Shown: piece after piece, positions 8,206 through 16,515 of the stretch
Numbering within the stretch: the stretch's first letter is position 1
Layout: the number at the start of each line of letters is the position of its first letter
Position numbers and translations under genes: made by a program
The notes under the pieces: generated by a model
The model's database searches: none
What the model was told of the DNA's origin: nothing
Seen by the model: the letters and a program-made list of their open reading frames with translations, nothing else
NCBI GenBank assembly: GCA_029978325.1
Contig: JAPOJR010000008.1
Span: 1-42,990 of the forward strand
DNA from: Alphaproteobacteria bacterium
Lineage (GTDB): Bacteria; Pseudomonadota; Alphaproteobacteria; Bin95
Direction of reading: 5' to 3'
Length of the DNA: 42,990 bases

Positions 8206-8580
8206 TTAACTCTGTTTGCGGAAGGTGCTCTTCGTCCAGATCTTGCCGTCCTTCAGGCGGAAGACGTCGAGCCCTTCCACGTCCCGCTTGCTGCCGTCGG
8301 GATTGGTGCAGGTGAAGCGCCATTCGGTGACGGCCTGGTCGCCGTCGATGGTGTGGACCGGGTTGTTCCACTGTACGTCGGGCAGGTCGGCAATGACTTT
8401 CGCAAAGGCGGCCCGCACCGCCGCCTGACCTTCGAACCGCTGACCCGCCGGCTCGGGCCCACCCGAAGCGAGAAATACGCAATCATCGGTCATCCGGCTC
8501 ATAACGCCGTCCAGGTCGTGGCGGTTGAAGGCTTGGGCGAAGCCTTCCAGCAATTGCCATGTGGAATCGCGGTCGGACAT
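8206..8580 (-). CDS. SnoaL/NTF2-like protein
   Basis: A 124-residue alpha+beta barrel protein of the SnoaL/steroid-isomerase-like NTF2 superfamily. It opens with LLEGFAQAFNRHDLDGVMSRMTDDCVF and continues with a RFEGQAAVRAAF segment and a strand-rich second half ending WTKSTFRKQ. The start at 8580 has an excellent AAGGAGA nine bases upstream; the longer in-frame extension to 8763 is unlikely. These proteins may be isomerases, hydrolases or simple ligand binders, so no reaction is assigned. It is transcribed towards TPP enzyme 3 and divergently from potF, with 229 bases between it and potF. Confidence 0.8.
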   Translation of the reverse strand: MSDRDSTWQLLEGFAQAFNRHDLDGVMSRMTDDCVFLASGGPEPAGQRFEGQAAVRAAFAKVIADLPDVQWNNPVHTIDGDQAVTEWRFTCTNPDGSKRDVEGLDVFRLKDGKIWTKSTFRKQS

Positions 8581-8809
8581 GGAACTGTCTCCTTCATAGG
8601 CTTGCAGGATACGTGGCGGCAGAGCGGTAGCAAACAGCCGGCATGGCCGCCAGCCGCGCCACAGTCCTCGCAAATTGCCGCTGTGGGATGCAAGCGCAAA
8701 AGTCATCGTTGACAGGGGCGGCGCTTCGCCCGAAAGCTTCGCGGAAATTCCGGTTTGTCCCACCGCGAGGGCGCGGCGGGGGCGACGGCAATGTCAAGGT
8801 GAACACAGC

Positions 8810-9907
8810 ATGCGCAAATGGCTTTCGGGAATTGTGTCTTGCCTGGCTGTTGCAGTGGCAGCCTCGGCAAATGCTGCGGAGGAGAAGGTCCTCAACGTCT
8901 ATAACTGGTCTGACTATGTCGCCGCGGATACTTTGGAGAAGTTTACGGCGGAGACCGGCATCAAGGTCAATTATGACGTCTACGATTCGAACGAGGTCCT
9001 GGAAGCCAAGCTGATGGCCGGCTCTTCCGGCTATGACGTCGTGTTCCCGTCGGCCATGCCGTTCCTCGCCCGCCAGATCAAGTCGGGCATTTACATGGAT
9101 CTTGATCCGAAGAAATTACCGAACCGCAAGCTGGTGCGGGCATCGCTGTTGAAGTCGCTGACGGCGGCGGACCCCGGCAACGCACATGCGGTGCCATATA
9201 CCATTTCCGGCACCGGCATTGGCTTCAATACGGCCAAGGTCGCAGCGGCGGCTCCCGGCGCGCCGACCGATAGCTGGGCGCTGATTTTCGACCCGAAATG
9301 GGCGAAATTACTGTCGGCGTGCGGTGTCTCGCTGCTGGACGACTCGGACGAGGTGTTCGCCGCTGCATTCGCCTATTTGGGCATCGACCCGGCGACCGAA
9401 AAACGCGAGGACCTGGACAAAGTCGCGGCTATGCTGGAGACGGTCCGGCCGTTCATCAAATACTTCCATTCTTCCTCTTATATCAATGACCTGGCGAATG
9501 GCGACGTGTGCGTGTCGCACGGTTGGGGCGGCGACTTGATCCAGTCCCGCGACCGCGCCGCGGAAGCGAAGAACGGCGTGACCGTCCAGGTCTACCTGCC
9601 CAAAGAGGGTGCGCTGGCGGTAATCGATACCATGGCAATCCCCAAGGACGCCAAACACCCCGACAATGCTCACGCCTTTATCAACTATATGATGCGGCCT
9701 GACGTAGTGGGCGCGATCACCAACGCCGTTGGCTATGCCAACGCCATCGAAGGTGCGGAGAAGTTTGTGGACGAAGAGCGCCTGAAAGACCCGGTGATCT
9801 ATCCGACCGCCGAAACCCGCGAGCGCCTGTTCGTTGTTCCCTTGAAGTCGCCGTCCTACGACCGGATGCGGACCCGCATCTGGACGCGCGTCAAAACCGG
9901 CCAATAA
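8810..9907 (+). CDS. potF: Putrescine ABC transporter periplasmic binding protein
   Basis: A 365-residue secreted solute-binding protein. A signal peptide (MRKWLSGIVSCLAVAVAASANA) precedes NVYNWSDYV, the polyamine-binding signature of PotF/PotD. Later segments align in order with E. coli PotF as I recall it: DSNEVLEAKLMAGSSGYD, the ligand-contact W and D in HGWGGDLIQS, the ligand-contact D in VIDTMAIPKDAKHPDNA, and FINYMMRPDVV. Putrescine is therefore a better guess than spermidine. The ATG at 8810 has AAGGTGA upstream. It heads the potFGHI operon, and the ATPase gene follows 17 bases later. Confidence 0.9.
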   Translation: MRKWLSGIVSCLAVAVAASANAAEEKVLNVYNWSDYVAADTLEKFTAETGIKVNYDVYDSNEVLEAKLMAGSSGYDVVFPSAMPFLARQIKSGIYMDLDPKKLPNRKLVRASLLKSLTAADPGNAHAVPYTISGTGIGFNTAKVAAAAPGAPTDSWALIFDPKWAKLLSACGVSLLDDSDEVFAAAFAYLGIDPATEKREDLDKVAAMLETVRPFIKYFHSSSYINDLANGDVCVSHGWGGDLIQSRDRAAEAKNGVTVQVYLPKEGALAVIDTMAIPKDAKHPDNAHAFINYMMRPDVVGAITNAVGYANAIEGAEKFVDEERLKDPVIYPTAETRERLFVVPLKSPSYDRMRTRIWTRVKTGQ

Positions 9908-9924
9908 GTCGGTACGCGCGGACG

Positions 9925-11058
9925 ATGGCGAACGGAACGTCCCCGGCCAATTCCGCGCCCGGCGCGCGCCCGCCGGTCCTTAGCATTGAACGCGCCAGCC
10001 GGCGCTTTGGCGACGTGGTGGCGGTTGACCGTGTTGATCTGGCCATCGGCCAGGGCGAGTTCTTTGCACTGCTGGGGGAATCCGGCTGTGGCAAGACTAC
10101 ACTGTTGCGCATGATCGCAGGGTTCGAACTGCCCGATGAGGGCCGGATTCTGATCGACGGCCAGGACATGTCGCGGACACCGCCATATGATCGGCCGGTG
10201 AACATGGTGTTTCAGTCTTACGCCCTGTTTCCGCACATGACCGTCGCCCACAATGTCGGCTATGGCCTGCGCCAGGAAGGAATGGCCCGCTCGGAACGCG
10301 ATGACCGTGTGGCCGAGGTATTGTCGTTGGTGGAGTTGTCGGCGCTGGCCAAGCGCAAGCCGCATCAGCTGTCCGGCGGCCAACGCCAGCGTGTCGCTCT
10401 GGCGCGGGGCCTAGCCAAACGCCCGAAAATTTTGCTGTTGGACGAGCCGCTCGGCGCTCTCGACCGCAAATTGCGCGAACGCACGCAGTTTGAGTTGATG
10501 GCCTTGCAGGCCCGCACCGGCACCACCTTCATTCTGGTCACGCACGACCAGGAGGAGGCGATGACCATGTCCAACCGCATCGCCGTGATGCGCGCTGGCC
10601 GCATCCACCAGATCGGGCCGCCAAGGCAACTTTACGAATATCCGAACTCGCGCTTCGTCGCGGATTTCATCGGCTCGGCCAACCTGCTGATGGGCGAAGT
10701 GGTGGGCATGGAAGCCGGTGTGGTGCGCGTGCGGCTGCAGTCTGGCGGACAGACGGTCGCGATCGAGGTCGAAGCGGGCGTCTCATTCCCGACCGGCCAG
10801 TCCGTCACCGTGATGGTCCGCCCGGAAAAGATGGAGGCCGGGCGGCAGGCTTTCGGCGGCCCGAACGAATTGACCGGCGAAGTGGTGGACATCGCCTATT
10901 TGGGCGACCTCTCGATCTATCATGTCGCCACCGCCGGTGGGATCAAGGTGCAGGTGGCGATGGCGAACCGTCAGCATCGGCAGGGTAAGCCGTTGGAGCG
11001 CGGTGAAGGCGTGCACCTGGCCTGGCATCCCAGTGATGCTGTGATCCTGACCGAATGA
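9925..11058 (+). CDS. potG: Putrescine/spermidine ABC transporter ATPase
   Basis: A 377-residue cytoplasmic ATPase of the polyamine/opine class. It has Walker A GESGCGKTT (residues 51-59), Q-loop VFQSYALFPHMTV, signature LSGGQRQ, Walker B ILLLDEPLGALD and the switch histidine in LVTHDQEEAM. A C-terminal TOBE domain follows from about residue 250, as in PotA/PotG. It powers import of the polyamine captured by PotF. Its TGA overlaps the permease ATG by four bases (ATGA), showing one operon. Confidence 0.92.
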   Translation: MANGTSPANSAPGARPPVLSIERASRRFGDVVAVDRVDLAIGQGEFFALLGESGCGKTTLLRMIAGFELPDEGRILIDGQDMSRTPPYDRPVNMVFQSYALFPHMTVAHNVGYGLRQEGMARSERDDRVAEVLSLVELSALAKRKPHQLSGGQRQRVALARGLAKRPKILLLDEPLGALDRKLRERTQFELMALQARTGTTFILVTHDQEEAMTMSNRIAVMRAGRIHQIGPPRQLYEYPNSRFVADFIGSANLLMGEVVGMEAGVVRVRLQSGGQTVAIEVEAGVSFPTGQSVTVMVRPEKMEAGRQAFGGPNELTGEVVDIAYLGDLSIYHVATAGGIKVQVAMANRQHRQGKPLERGEGVHLAWHPSDAVILTE

Positions 11059-11948
11059 GCCGCGACAATCCCCATGCCAGCCATGCCGGCCGCCGCCTTG
11101 TGGCAGGCGTGCCGTATCTCTGGCTGCTGGTGTTCTTCCTTGCGCCGTTTGCCATTGTCTTTGGCATCTCGCTCAGCAAGGCGCGCTTTGGCGTGCCGCC
11201 GTACGAGCCCTTGCTCCAAAACGGTGAGGTCATGGCGCAATGGGGCAACTATGCCTTTCTGCTGGAAGACCCGCTTTATCTGACGGCGCTGCTGAATTCG
11301 ATCCAGATTGCGACGACATCGGCGACGATCTGCCTGCTGATCGGCTATCCGATGGCGCTGGGCATTGCCCGCGCGCCGGACCGTTGGCGCTCGCCACTGT
11401 TGCTGGCGGTGATCCTGCCGTTCTGGACCTCGTTCCTGATCCGCGTCTATGCCTGGATGGGCCTGCTGAAGAACGAGGGGCTGATCAACAGCCTGTTGCT
11501 GGCTCTGGGCATTATCGACGAGCCGGTGCAGATGCTGCAGACCGGTTTTGCCGTGCATTTGGGGATCGTCTATTCGTATCTGCCATTCATGGTTCTGCCG
11601 CTGTATGCCACTCTGGAGCGGATGGACCTGAGCTTGCTGGAGGCCGCCAGCGACCTGGGCGCGCGTCCCTGGCGGGCGTTCCTGACGATTACCCTGCCGC
11701 TGTCGTTGCCCGGTGTAGTGGCGGGCTTTTTGCTGGTATTCATCCCGGCAGTGGGCGAGTTCGTCATACCGGAATTGCTGGGGTCTTCCCGCACCATCAT
11801 GATCGGCAAGGTGCTTTGGACCGAGTTTTTCAATAACCGCGATTGGCCGCTCGCCTCGGCGCTGGCGGTGGCCATGCTCCTACTGATCGTCGCCCCGCTT
11901 GCCTGGTTGGAGAGCATGCGTGTCCGCCGGCGGGGCGCCGCGCGATGA
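11055..11948 (+). CDS. potH: Putrescine ABC transporter permease PotH
   Basis: A 297-residue inner-membrane permease with about six transmembrane segments, the first being YLWLLVFFLAPFAIVFGISL. The cytoplasmic EAA loop reads EAASDLGARPWRAFLTITLPLSLPG and docks on the ATPase. FWTSFLIRVYAWMGLLKNEGLIN is strongly typical of the PotB/PotH branch. It overlaps both neighbours by four bases (start in potG, stop in potI). It forms the transport channel with PotI. Confidence 0.92.
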   Translation: MSRDNPHASHAGRRLVAGVPYLWLLVFFLAPFAIVFGISLSKARFGVPPYEPLLQNGEVMAQWGNYAFLLEDPLYLTALLNSIQIATTSATICLLIGYPMALGIARAPDRWRSPLLLAVILPFWTSFLIRVYAWMGLLKNEGLINSLLLALGIIDEPVQMLQTGFAVHLGIVYSYLPFMVLPLYATLERMDLSLLEAASDLGARPWRAFLTITLPLSLPGVVAGFLLVFIPAVGEFVIPELLGSSRTIMIGKVLWTEFFNNRDWPLASALAVAMLLLIVAPLAWLESMRVRRRGAAR

Positions 11949-12751
11949 GGCGCCTATCCCCATGGCTGGTCGTCGCGATGGCGCTCGGCTATCTGTTCCT
12001 TTATGCGCCCATCCTGATTCTGGTGGTGTATTCCTTCAATGAATCGAAGCTGGTAACGGTCTGGGGCGGCTTTTCGACAAAGTGGTACGGCGAGCTAGCC
12101 GCCAATGACAAATTGTTGGATGCCGCCTGGCTCAGCCTGAGGATTGCCGCAGCGTCGGCGACCGGCGCGGTGGTCTTAGGCACGCTATGCGCCATAACCT
12201 TGGTGCGCTTTGGCCGGTTTCGCGGCCGCCTGCTGTTTTCCGCCATGACCACTGCGCCGCTGGTGATGCCGGAGGTCATTACCGGCTTGTCCATGCTGTT
12301 GTTGTTCGTGGCGCTCCAGCAACTGACTGGCTGGCCTGATGGGCGCAGCGCTCTGACCATCGCGATTGCGCACATTACGTTTGCGACCGCCTATGTCTCG
12401 GTCGTGGTGCAGGCGAGGCTCGGCCAGATGGACCGGAGCCTGGAGGAGGCGGCGCTGGATTTGGGCGCCCGACCGTTGCGGGTGTTCTTCACCATCACCC
12501 TGCCGTTGATTTTGCCGTCGCTGGTCGCCGGCTGGCTGTTGGCGTTTACGTTGTCGCTGGACGACCTGGTCATCGCCAGTTTTGTGTCCGGGCCGGGCTC
12601 GACGACGCTGCCGATGGTGGTGTTTTCCAGTGTCAGGCTTGGCCTCAGCCCCGAAATCAATGCGCTGGCCACAATCTTGCTGGGCACTGTTGCGTTCTGC
12701 GTGATTATAGCCGGGATCGTCCTGTCGCGTAGGCGCGGCGAACGGGCTTGA
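11945..12751 (+). CDS. potI: Putrescine ABC transporter permease PotI
   Basis: A 268-residue inner-membrane permease. It opens MRRLSPWLVVAMALGYLFLYAPILILVVYSFN, typical of PotC/PotI, and carries the EAA loop EAALDLGARPLRVFFTITLPL. The start at 11945 overlaps the potH stop as ATGA; the longer in-frame ORF beginning at 11843 lies inside potH and is rejected. It ends 16 bases from the convergent hydrolase gene with no obvious terminator between. With PotF, PotG and PotH it completes a polyamine importer. Confidence 0.92.
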   Translation: MRRLSPWLVVAMALGYLFLYAPILILVVYSFNESKLVTVWGGFSTKWYGELAANDKLLDAAWLSLRIAAASATGAVVLGTLCAITLVRFGRFRGRLLFSAMTTAPLVMPEVITGLSMLLLFVALQQLTGWPDGRSALTIAIAHITFATAYVSVVVQARLGQMDRSLEEAALDLGARPLRVFFTITLPLILPSLVAGWLLAFTLSLDDLVIASFVSGPGSTTLPMVVFSSVRLGLSPEINALATILLGTVAFCVIIAGIVLSRRRGERA

Positions 12752-12767
12752 GAGGCATTGCCGGTCG

Positions 12768-13580
12768 TTAGGCGGCGAACCGGTCGAGATGCTGCAACAG
12801 GTGACGGTTGCAGGCCTCGGGCTGCTCGACGATGGCGATGTGGCGCGCGTCGTCAATGATTTCGAGCCTGGCATCCGGGATCAGCGCCGCGATCTCCTCG
12901 GAGCACCGCACCGGCGTGCCTTGGTCCTGCGCCCCTGGCATCACCAGGGTCGGCATGCTGATTTCCGGCAACCGGCTGGTGACGTCGAATGCACTCATGG
13001 CATCGACGCCGCCGCGATAGCCCTTTGGCGAATTCTCCCGGACGATCTGTCCGACCCGCAGCGCTGGCTCGCTGGCTTGGAAGGCCGGCGTGAACCACCG
13101 GTCCAGGCACATGGCCACGATGGGCTCCATTCCCTCTGTTTCTGCTGTTGCCGCGGCGCGGCGGAACAGGCGGGCGCAGATCGAATAGGCCGGGTCGTCA
13201 CCTTCCGGCGTATCCTCGGGCACAACGCTGGTGGTCATGCAAAGGCCGAGACTCTGCACCCGCTCTGGATAGGTCAGGCTGAACACCTGCCCGATCATGC
13301 CGCCCATGGAAATGCCGATGTAGTTGACCCGCTCGATCTCCAGTCGGTCGAGCAGTCGCGCGAGGTCGGCGGCAAAGGCCTCCATGCTGTAGGGAGGGGC
13401 GGGCACAGGGCTGCGGCCAAAGCCGCGCAGGTCGGGACGGATCAGACGGTATCGCCGGCCCAGCGCCTGGATTTGGTGCGCCCATAGCGCGTGCGACGTC
13501 GGGAAGGCGTGCACCAGCAGCACCGGCGGGCCGTTCGGGTTTCCGTCTTCGCGGTAGTGCAGGTCCAATGGCGTGGTCAT
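12768..13580 (-). CDS. Alpha/beta hydrolase, 3-oxoadipate enol-lactonase-like
   Basis: A 270-residue alpha/beta-hydrolase fold protein. The oxyanion segment VLLVHAFPTS is followed by the nucleophile elbow G89-I-S91-M-G, with D219 in GAQDQGTP and H247 in DARHIAIVEQP completing the triad. The layout and the GAQD...TP segment resemble PcaD-type enol-lactonases and related esterases, but no other protocatechuate genes are nearby, so the substrate is open. The ATG overlaps the stop of the upstream mscS-like gene by four bases (ATGA), so it is the last gene of a minus-strand run. Confidence 0.85.
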   Translation of the reverse strand: MTTPLDLHYREDGNPNGPPVLLVHAFPTSHALWAHQIQALGRRYRLIRPDLRGFGRSPVPAPPYSMEAFAADLARLLDRLEIERVNYIGISMGGMIGQVFSLTYPERVQSLGLCMTTSVVPEDTPEGDDPAYSICARLFRRAAATAETEGMEPIVAMCLDRWFTPAFQASEPALRVGQIVRENSPKGYRGGVDAMSAFDVTSRLPEISMPTLVMPGAQDQGTPVRCSEEIAALIPDARLEIIDDARHIAIVEQPEACNRHLLQHLDRFAA

Positions 13581-14917
13581 TCCCCTTCCTTTCCCTCGGC
13601 TGGCTTGCGGGCGGGCGGCTGGCGATGCAGATGAACGTCACGTTGCGGAAAGGGTATCGTTATGCCGTCGGCATCGAAGCGTTCCTTGACCTGCCGCTGT
13701 AGCTCTGATGCGACCGGGCCATAGTTGAGGGTTTCAACCCACGGGCGGCAGATGAAATCGACAGAGCTGTCGGCCAAGGCATGCACCCGGATAACCGGGG
13801 CGGGGTCTTTCAGGACGAGCGGATGGCTGGCCACCACGTCTTCCAGCGCCCGTTGCGCCCGTTCGATACTGTCGCCATAGCCGATACCGAACACCAGATC
13901 GATCCGCCGGGTTTTGCTGGCATTTACGTTGGTAATGACATTGCCCCATATGGATTTGTTCGGGATGATAATGACCTGATTGTCCCCGGTTACAACGGTC
14001 GTCGACACGATCGAAACCGAGCGCACGGTGCCTGAGACCCCGCCGGCGGTGATGAAGTCGCCGACATCGAACGGACGGTTCAACATGATCATCATGCCAG
14101 ACGCCAAATTTCCTAGGGAATCCTGGAGCGCAAAGGCCAAGACGAACGCCGCGCCGCCCAGCAGGGCAAACAGGGGCGTTATGTCTATTCCCAGGGCCGA
14201 CAGGACGATCAGCAGCCCTATTGCGACGGTCAGCCAGTAGATGCCGCTGAGAAGGAATGCCTCCAGCACCCGCGAAAGTTGCGGGATGCGTTGAAGGCCT
14301 CGCCGGGCTGCGGATCGCACCAGCCGTGCCAGCAGCAGCAACCCTGCCAGCGCAGCGATGACAACGGCGGATTTAAACACGAACGCCAGACCGCCTTCCG
14401 CATCGGTGGTCCAATTGCGTACCTGGATCCAGAGGGAATCGAGGTCCGATGTCCGGGTTTGCTCGATCAGGATTGTGTTGGCGTAGGCGCGCGCCGTCGC
14501 AATTTCATCCTTGTTGCCGCCCTTTTTCTCCCAGCCGGAAACGGCGATGGCATAATTGCGCAGGAGGTCCCGCCGTTCTTCGATCAACGTGGCCATCATC
14601 CGACGGGCATCGGCAGCAATTGCGCCCTGGTTGTTCAAAATGGCGACCTGCGCGTCTGCAATTTCTTCGCTCTTGGCCTTCACAATGCCTTGCCAGGCTT
14701 CCGCCGCCGCCCGCGATTCCGTGACGGTCAAGGGCAGCAGGCGGATTTCCAATTCTTTGCTGGTAACGGCAGGATCGGTGATGCGGGCCGGCAGACCATC
14801 CGCAGCGGCGTTTTGAGGATCGGCAGCCGCTGTAACACCACAGCAGACGATCCAAAACAGCATGAACCCCGATAACAGCCGGGCCAGGACGTTGCGGACA
14901 GTCTGAAACCAACACAA
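13577..14917 (-). CDS. MscS-family mechanosensitive ion channel
   Basis: A 446-residue inner-membrane channel. A signal-like hydrophobic N-terminus (LLSGFMLFWIVCCGVTAAAD) precedes a periplasmic helical region to about residue 155, followed by transmembrane helices. The pore-lining third helix and adjoining segment (ALQDSLGNLASGMMIMLN, then RPFDVGD) are diagnostic of MscS, and a beta domain follows. It releases solutes on hypo-osmotic shock. The start is TTG at 14917: GGAGG lies at 14931-14927, exactly nine bases upstream, and no in-frame ATG precedes the hydrophobic segment (the next ATG, at 14863, falls inside it). It overlaps the downstream hydrolase by four bases. Confidence 0.9.
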   Translation of the reverse strand: MCWFQTVRNVLARLLSGFMLFWIVCCGVTAAADPQNAAADGLPARITDPAVTSKELEIRLLPLTVTESRAAAEAWQGIVKAKSEEIADAQVAILNNQGAIAADARRMMATLIEERRDLLRNYAIAVSGWEKKGGNKDEIATARAYANTILIEQTRTSDLDSLWIQVRNWTTDAEGGLAFVFKSAVVIAALAGLLLLARLVRSAARRGLQRIPQLSRVLEAFLLSGIYWLTVAIGLLIVLSALGIDITPLFALLGGAAFVLAFALQDSLGNLASGMMIMLNRPFDVGDFITAGGVSGTVRSVSIVSTTVVTGDNQVIIIPNKSIWGNVITNVNASKTRRIDLVFGIGYGDSIERAQRALEDVVASHPLVLKDPAPVIRVHALADSSVDFICRPWVETLNYGPVASELQRQVKERFDADGITIPFPQRDVHLHRQPPARKPAEGKEGE

Positions 14918-14949
14918 AAGCCTGTGCCTCCAACTGGGCGAAAGGAGCT

Positions 14950-15768
14950 TTAAGACGAGGGGTTCGGATCGGCGTGCAGGGCCACGACGTCGCCCTCCAA
15001 TTCTTTTGCCGGAGCGGGGAACATGCCCATCACAGCGACGTCGTGGCCAGCAATCATGAATTCCCGCTTGCAGCCAGAGAGGTCGGACAAGGTGCGGTAG
15101 CCATCCAGCATCGCCTTCATGTCATAGAACACGCCGAAGGGCCGCTCCTCCTCCCACTCCTGGTAGAGGTGGGCGGCATCGCTGGCCAGCACGACCGGCC
15201 CGCGCCGTGTGTTGACCCGGATCGCCATCTGGCCGCGGCAATGGCCGCCGATGTGGATCAACTCAATTCCCGGCCACGGCACGGACACATTGGCGTGCTC
15301 CACCAGCCGGCCCTCTGCCTTGAACCGCCGGATCGTGGCGCAGTCGCGCTTGCCATAGCCTTGACGGAAAAAAGGGTGGCAGGGGTCCGTGCCTTCGACG
15401 ATAGGCATCATTTCGGTATCGATGTGGAAAGTGGCGTTCGTGAAGTCCTCCAGGTTGCCGACATGGTCATAGTGGGCGTGGGTGATGATCAGGTCGCTGA
15501 TATTCGCCGGATCATGCCCCAGCTTGCGCATGCCATCGGGGCCGGAGAAGAACAGCCGCGAATTCAGCCGGTCGGTCAGCGCCGGCGCATAGCCGGTGTC
15601 GACGGCGATAGTCTTGCCGTGGCCTTGAATGACATAGACGTAATACGCCATGCCCGGAATCATCTGCTCGTGCGAGGCGCTCAGCATCAGGCTGCCGGCG
15701 GAAACCAGGGCGTCGCCCTGGTCGGCATAGCGGATGGCGTAGACTTCGTATTCTGGCGTGGCGGACAT
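14950..15768 (-). CDS. Metallo-beta-lactamase-fold hydrolase, N-acyl homoserine lactonase-like
   Basis: A 272-residue metallohydrolase. The dinuclear zinc motif H97-A-H99-Y-D101-H102 is followed by H176 (GGHCRGQ), bridging D197 (LASDAAHL) and H242 (AGHDVAV), so all metal ligands are present. The arrangement resembles AttM/AiiA-type acyl-homoserine lactonases, which open the lactone ring of quorum signals, but many relatives act on other lactones or esters. The start at 15768 is chosen because AGGGAA lies about ten bases upstream; an ATG at 15801 has no such site. It has no secretion signal. It follows the methylthioribulose-phosphate aldolase gene by 81 bases on the same strand and may share its transcript. 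Confidence 0.83.
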   Translation of the reverse strand: MSATPEYEVYAIRYADQGDALVSAGSLMLSASHEQMIPGMAYYVYVIQGHGKTIAVDTGYAPALTDRLNSRLFFSGPDGMRKLGHDPANISDLIITHAHYDHVGNLEDFTNATFHIDTEMMPIVEGTDPCHPFFRQGYGKRDCATIRRFKAEGRLVEHANVSVPWPGIELIHIGGHCRGQMAIRVNTRRGPVVLASDAAHLYQEWEEERPFGVFYDMKAMLDGYRTLSDLSGCKREFMIAGHDVAVMGMFPAPAKELEGDVVALHADPNPSS

Positions 15769-15849
15769 GGCGCGGTTGTTTCCCTGACAGACAGTTTGCA
15801 TTGCCGGGGAGAATAGGCGAGCTATGCCGCCAGGAACAGAGGGCCTGTC

Positions 15850-16515
15850 TCAGGCCTCGCGCTTGCCGTAGGTCTTGAACTTCTCCAGCACCGCCGCCAT
15901 CTGCGCGCCGTTCAGGATTGCCGGGCGCGTCACCTGCAGGCAGCGCCAGTAGGTATCGGCCAGCGTCTCGACCTCCACCGCCAGCGCCAGCGCTTTCTCC
16001 AGCGAGACATCGCAGGCGATCATGCCGTGATTGGCCAGCAGACAGGCCTTGCGCCCCTCCAGCGCCTTCAGGGCGTTGTCGGAAAGTTCCTGCGTACCGA
16101 ACAGGGCATAGGGGGCGCAGCGGATCGTGTCGCCGCCCGCCACCGCCACCATGTAGTGGAAGGCCGGGATATCCTGATGCAGGCAGGCCAGCGTCGTCAC
16201 CGCGCGGCCATGGGTGTGCACGACAGCGCTTAGGTCCGCCCGCGCCGCCAGGATATCGCGGTGAAAGCGCCACTCGCTGGAGGGTTTGAGCCCGTCCCGC
16301 GCCTCGTATTCCCCATCGGAGAGGCGCACGAACACCACGTCGGCGGCCTCCATTGCCTCGTACGGCATGCCGGAGGGTGTGATCAGCATGCCGTCGCCAT
16401 GCCGGACGCTGGCATTGCCGCTGGTGCCTTGGTTGACGCCGAGCGCGTTCATGCGGCGGACAGTGTCCACGACCTGCTGGCGCAGCGCCGTTTCGGCTTT
16501 GGTAGGGCGCTTCAT
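15850..16515 (-). CDS. ald2: Class II aldolase, probable 5-(methylthio)ribulose-1-phosphate / 5-deoxyribulose-1-phosphate aldolase
   Basis: A 221-residue zinc-dependent class II aldolase of the fuculose-phosphate aldolase family. Conserved elements are the phosphate loop [12 protein letters not shown]81 (SSEWRFH), H100 and H102 (VVHTHGRA) and H163 (LANHGMI). The gene directly follows mtnA with a 4-base ATGA overlap and mtnP before it. This gene order matches the DHAP shunt of Rhodospirillum rubrum, where Ald2 cleaves 5-methylthioribulose-1-phosphate to DHAP and methylthioacetaldehyde, and the 5-deoxy analogue to acetaldehyde. MtnB, a dehydratase of the same fold, is the alternative, but no mtnC, mtnD or mtnE is present. 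The specific function is inferred from context. Confidence 0.8.
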   Translation of the reverse strand: MKRPTKAETALRQQVVDTVRRMNALGVNQGTSGNASVRHGDGMLITPSGMPYEAMEAADVVFVRLSDGEYEARDGLKPSSEWRFHRDILAARADLSAVVHTHGRAVTTLACLHQDIPAFHYMVAVAGGDTIRCAPYALFGTQELSDNALKALEGRKACLLANHGMIACDVSLEKALALAVEVETLADTYWRCLQVTRPAILNGAQMAAVLEKFKTYGKREA

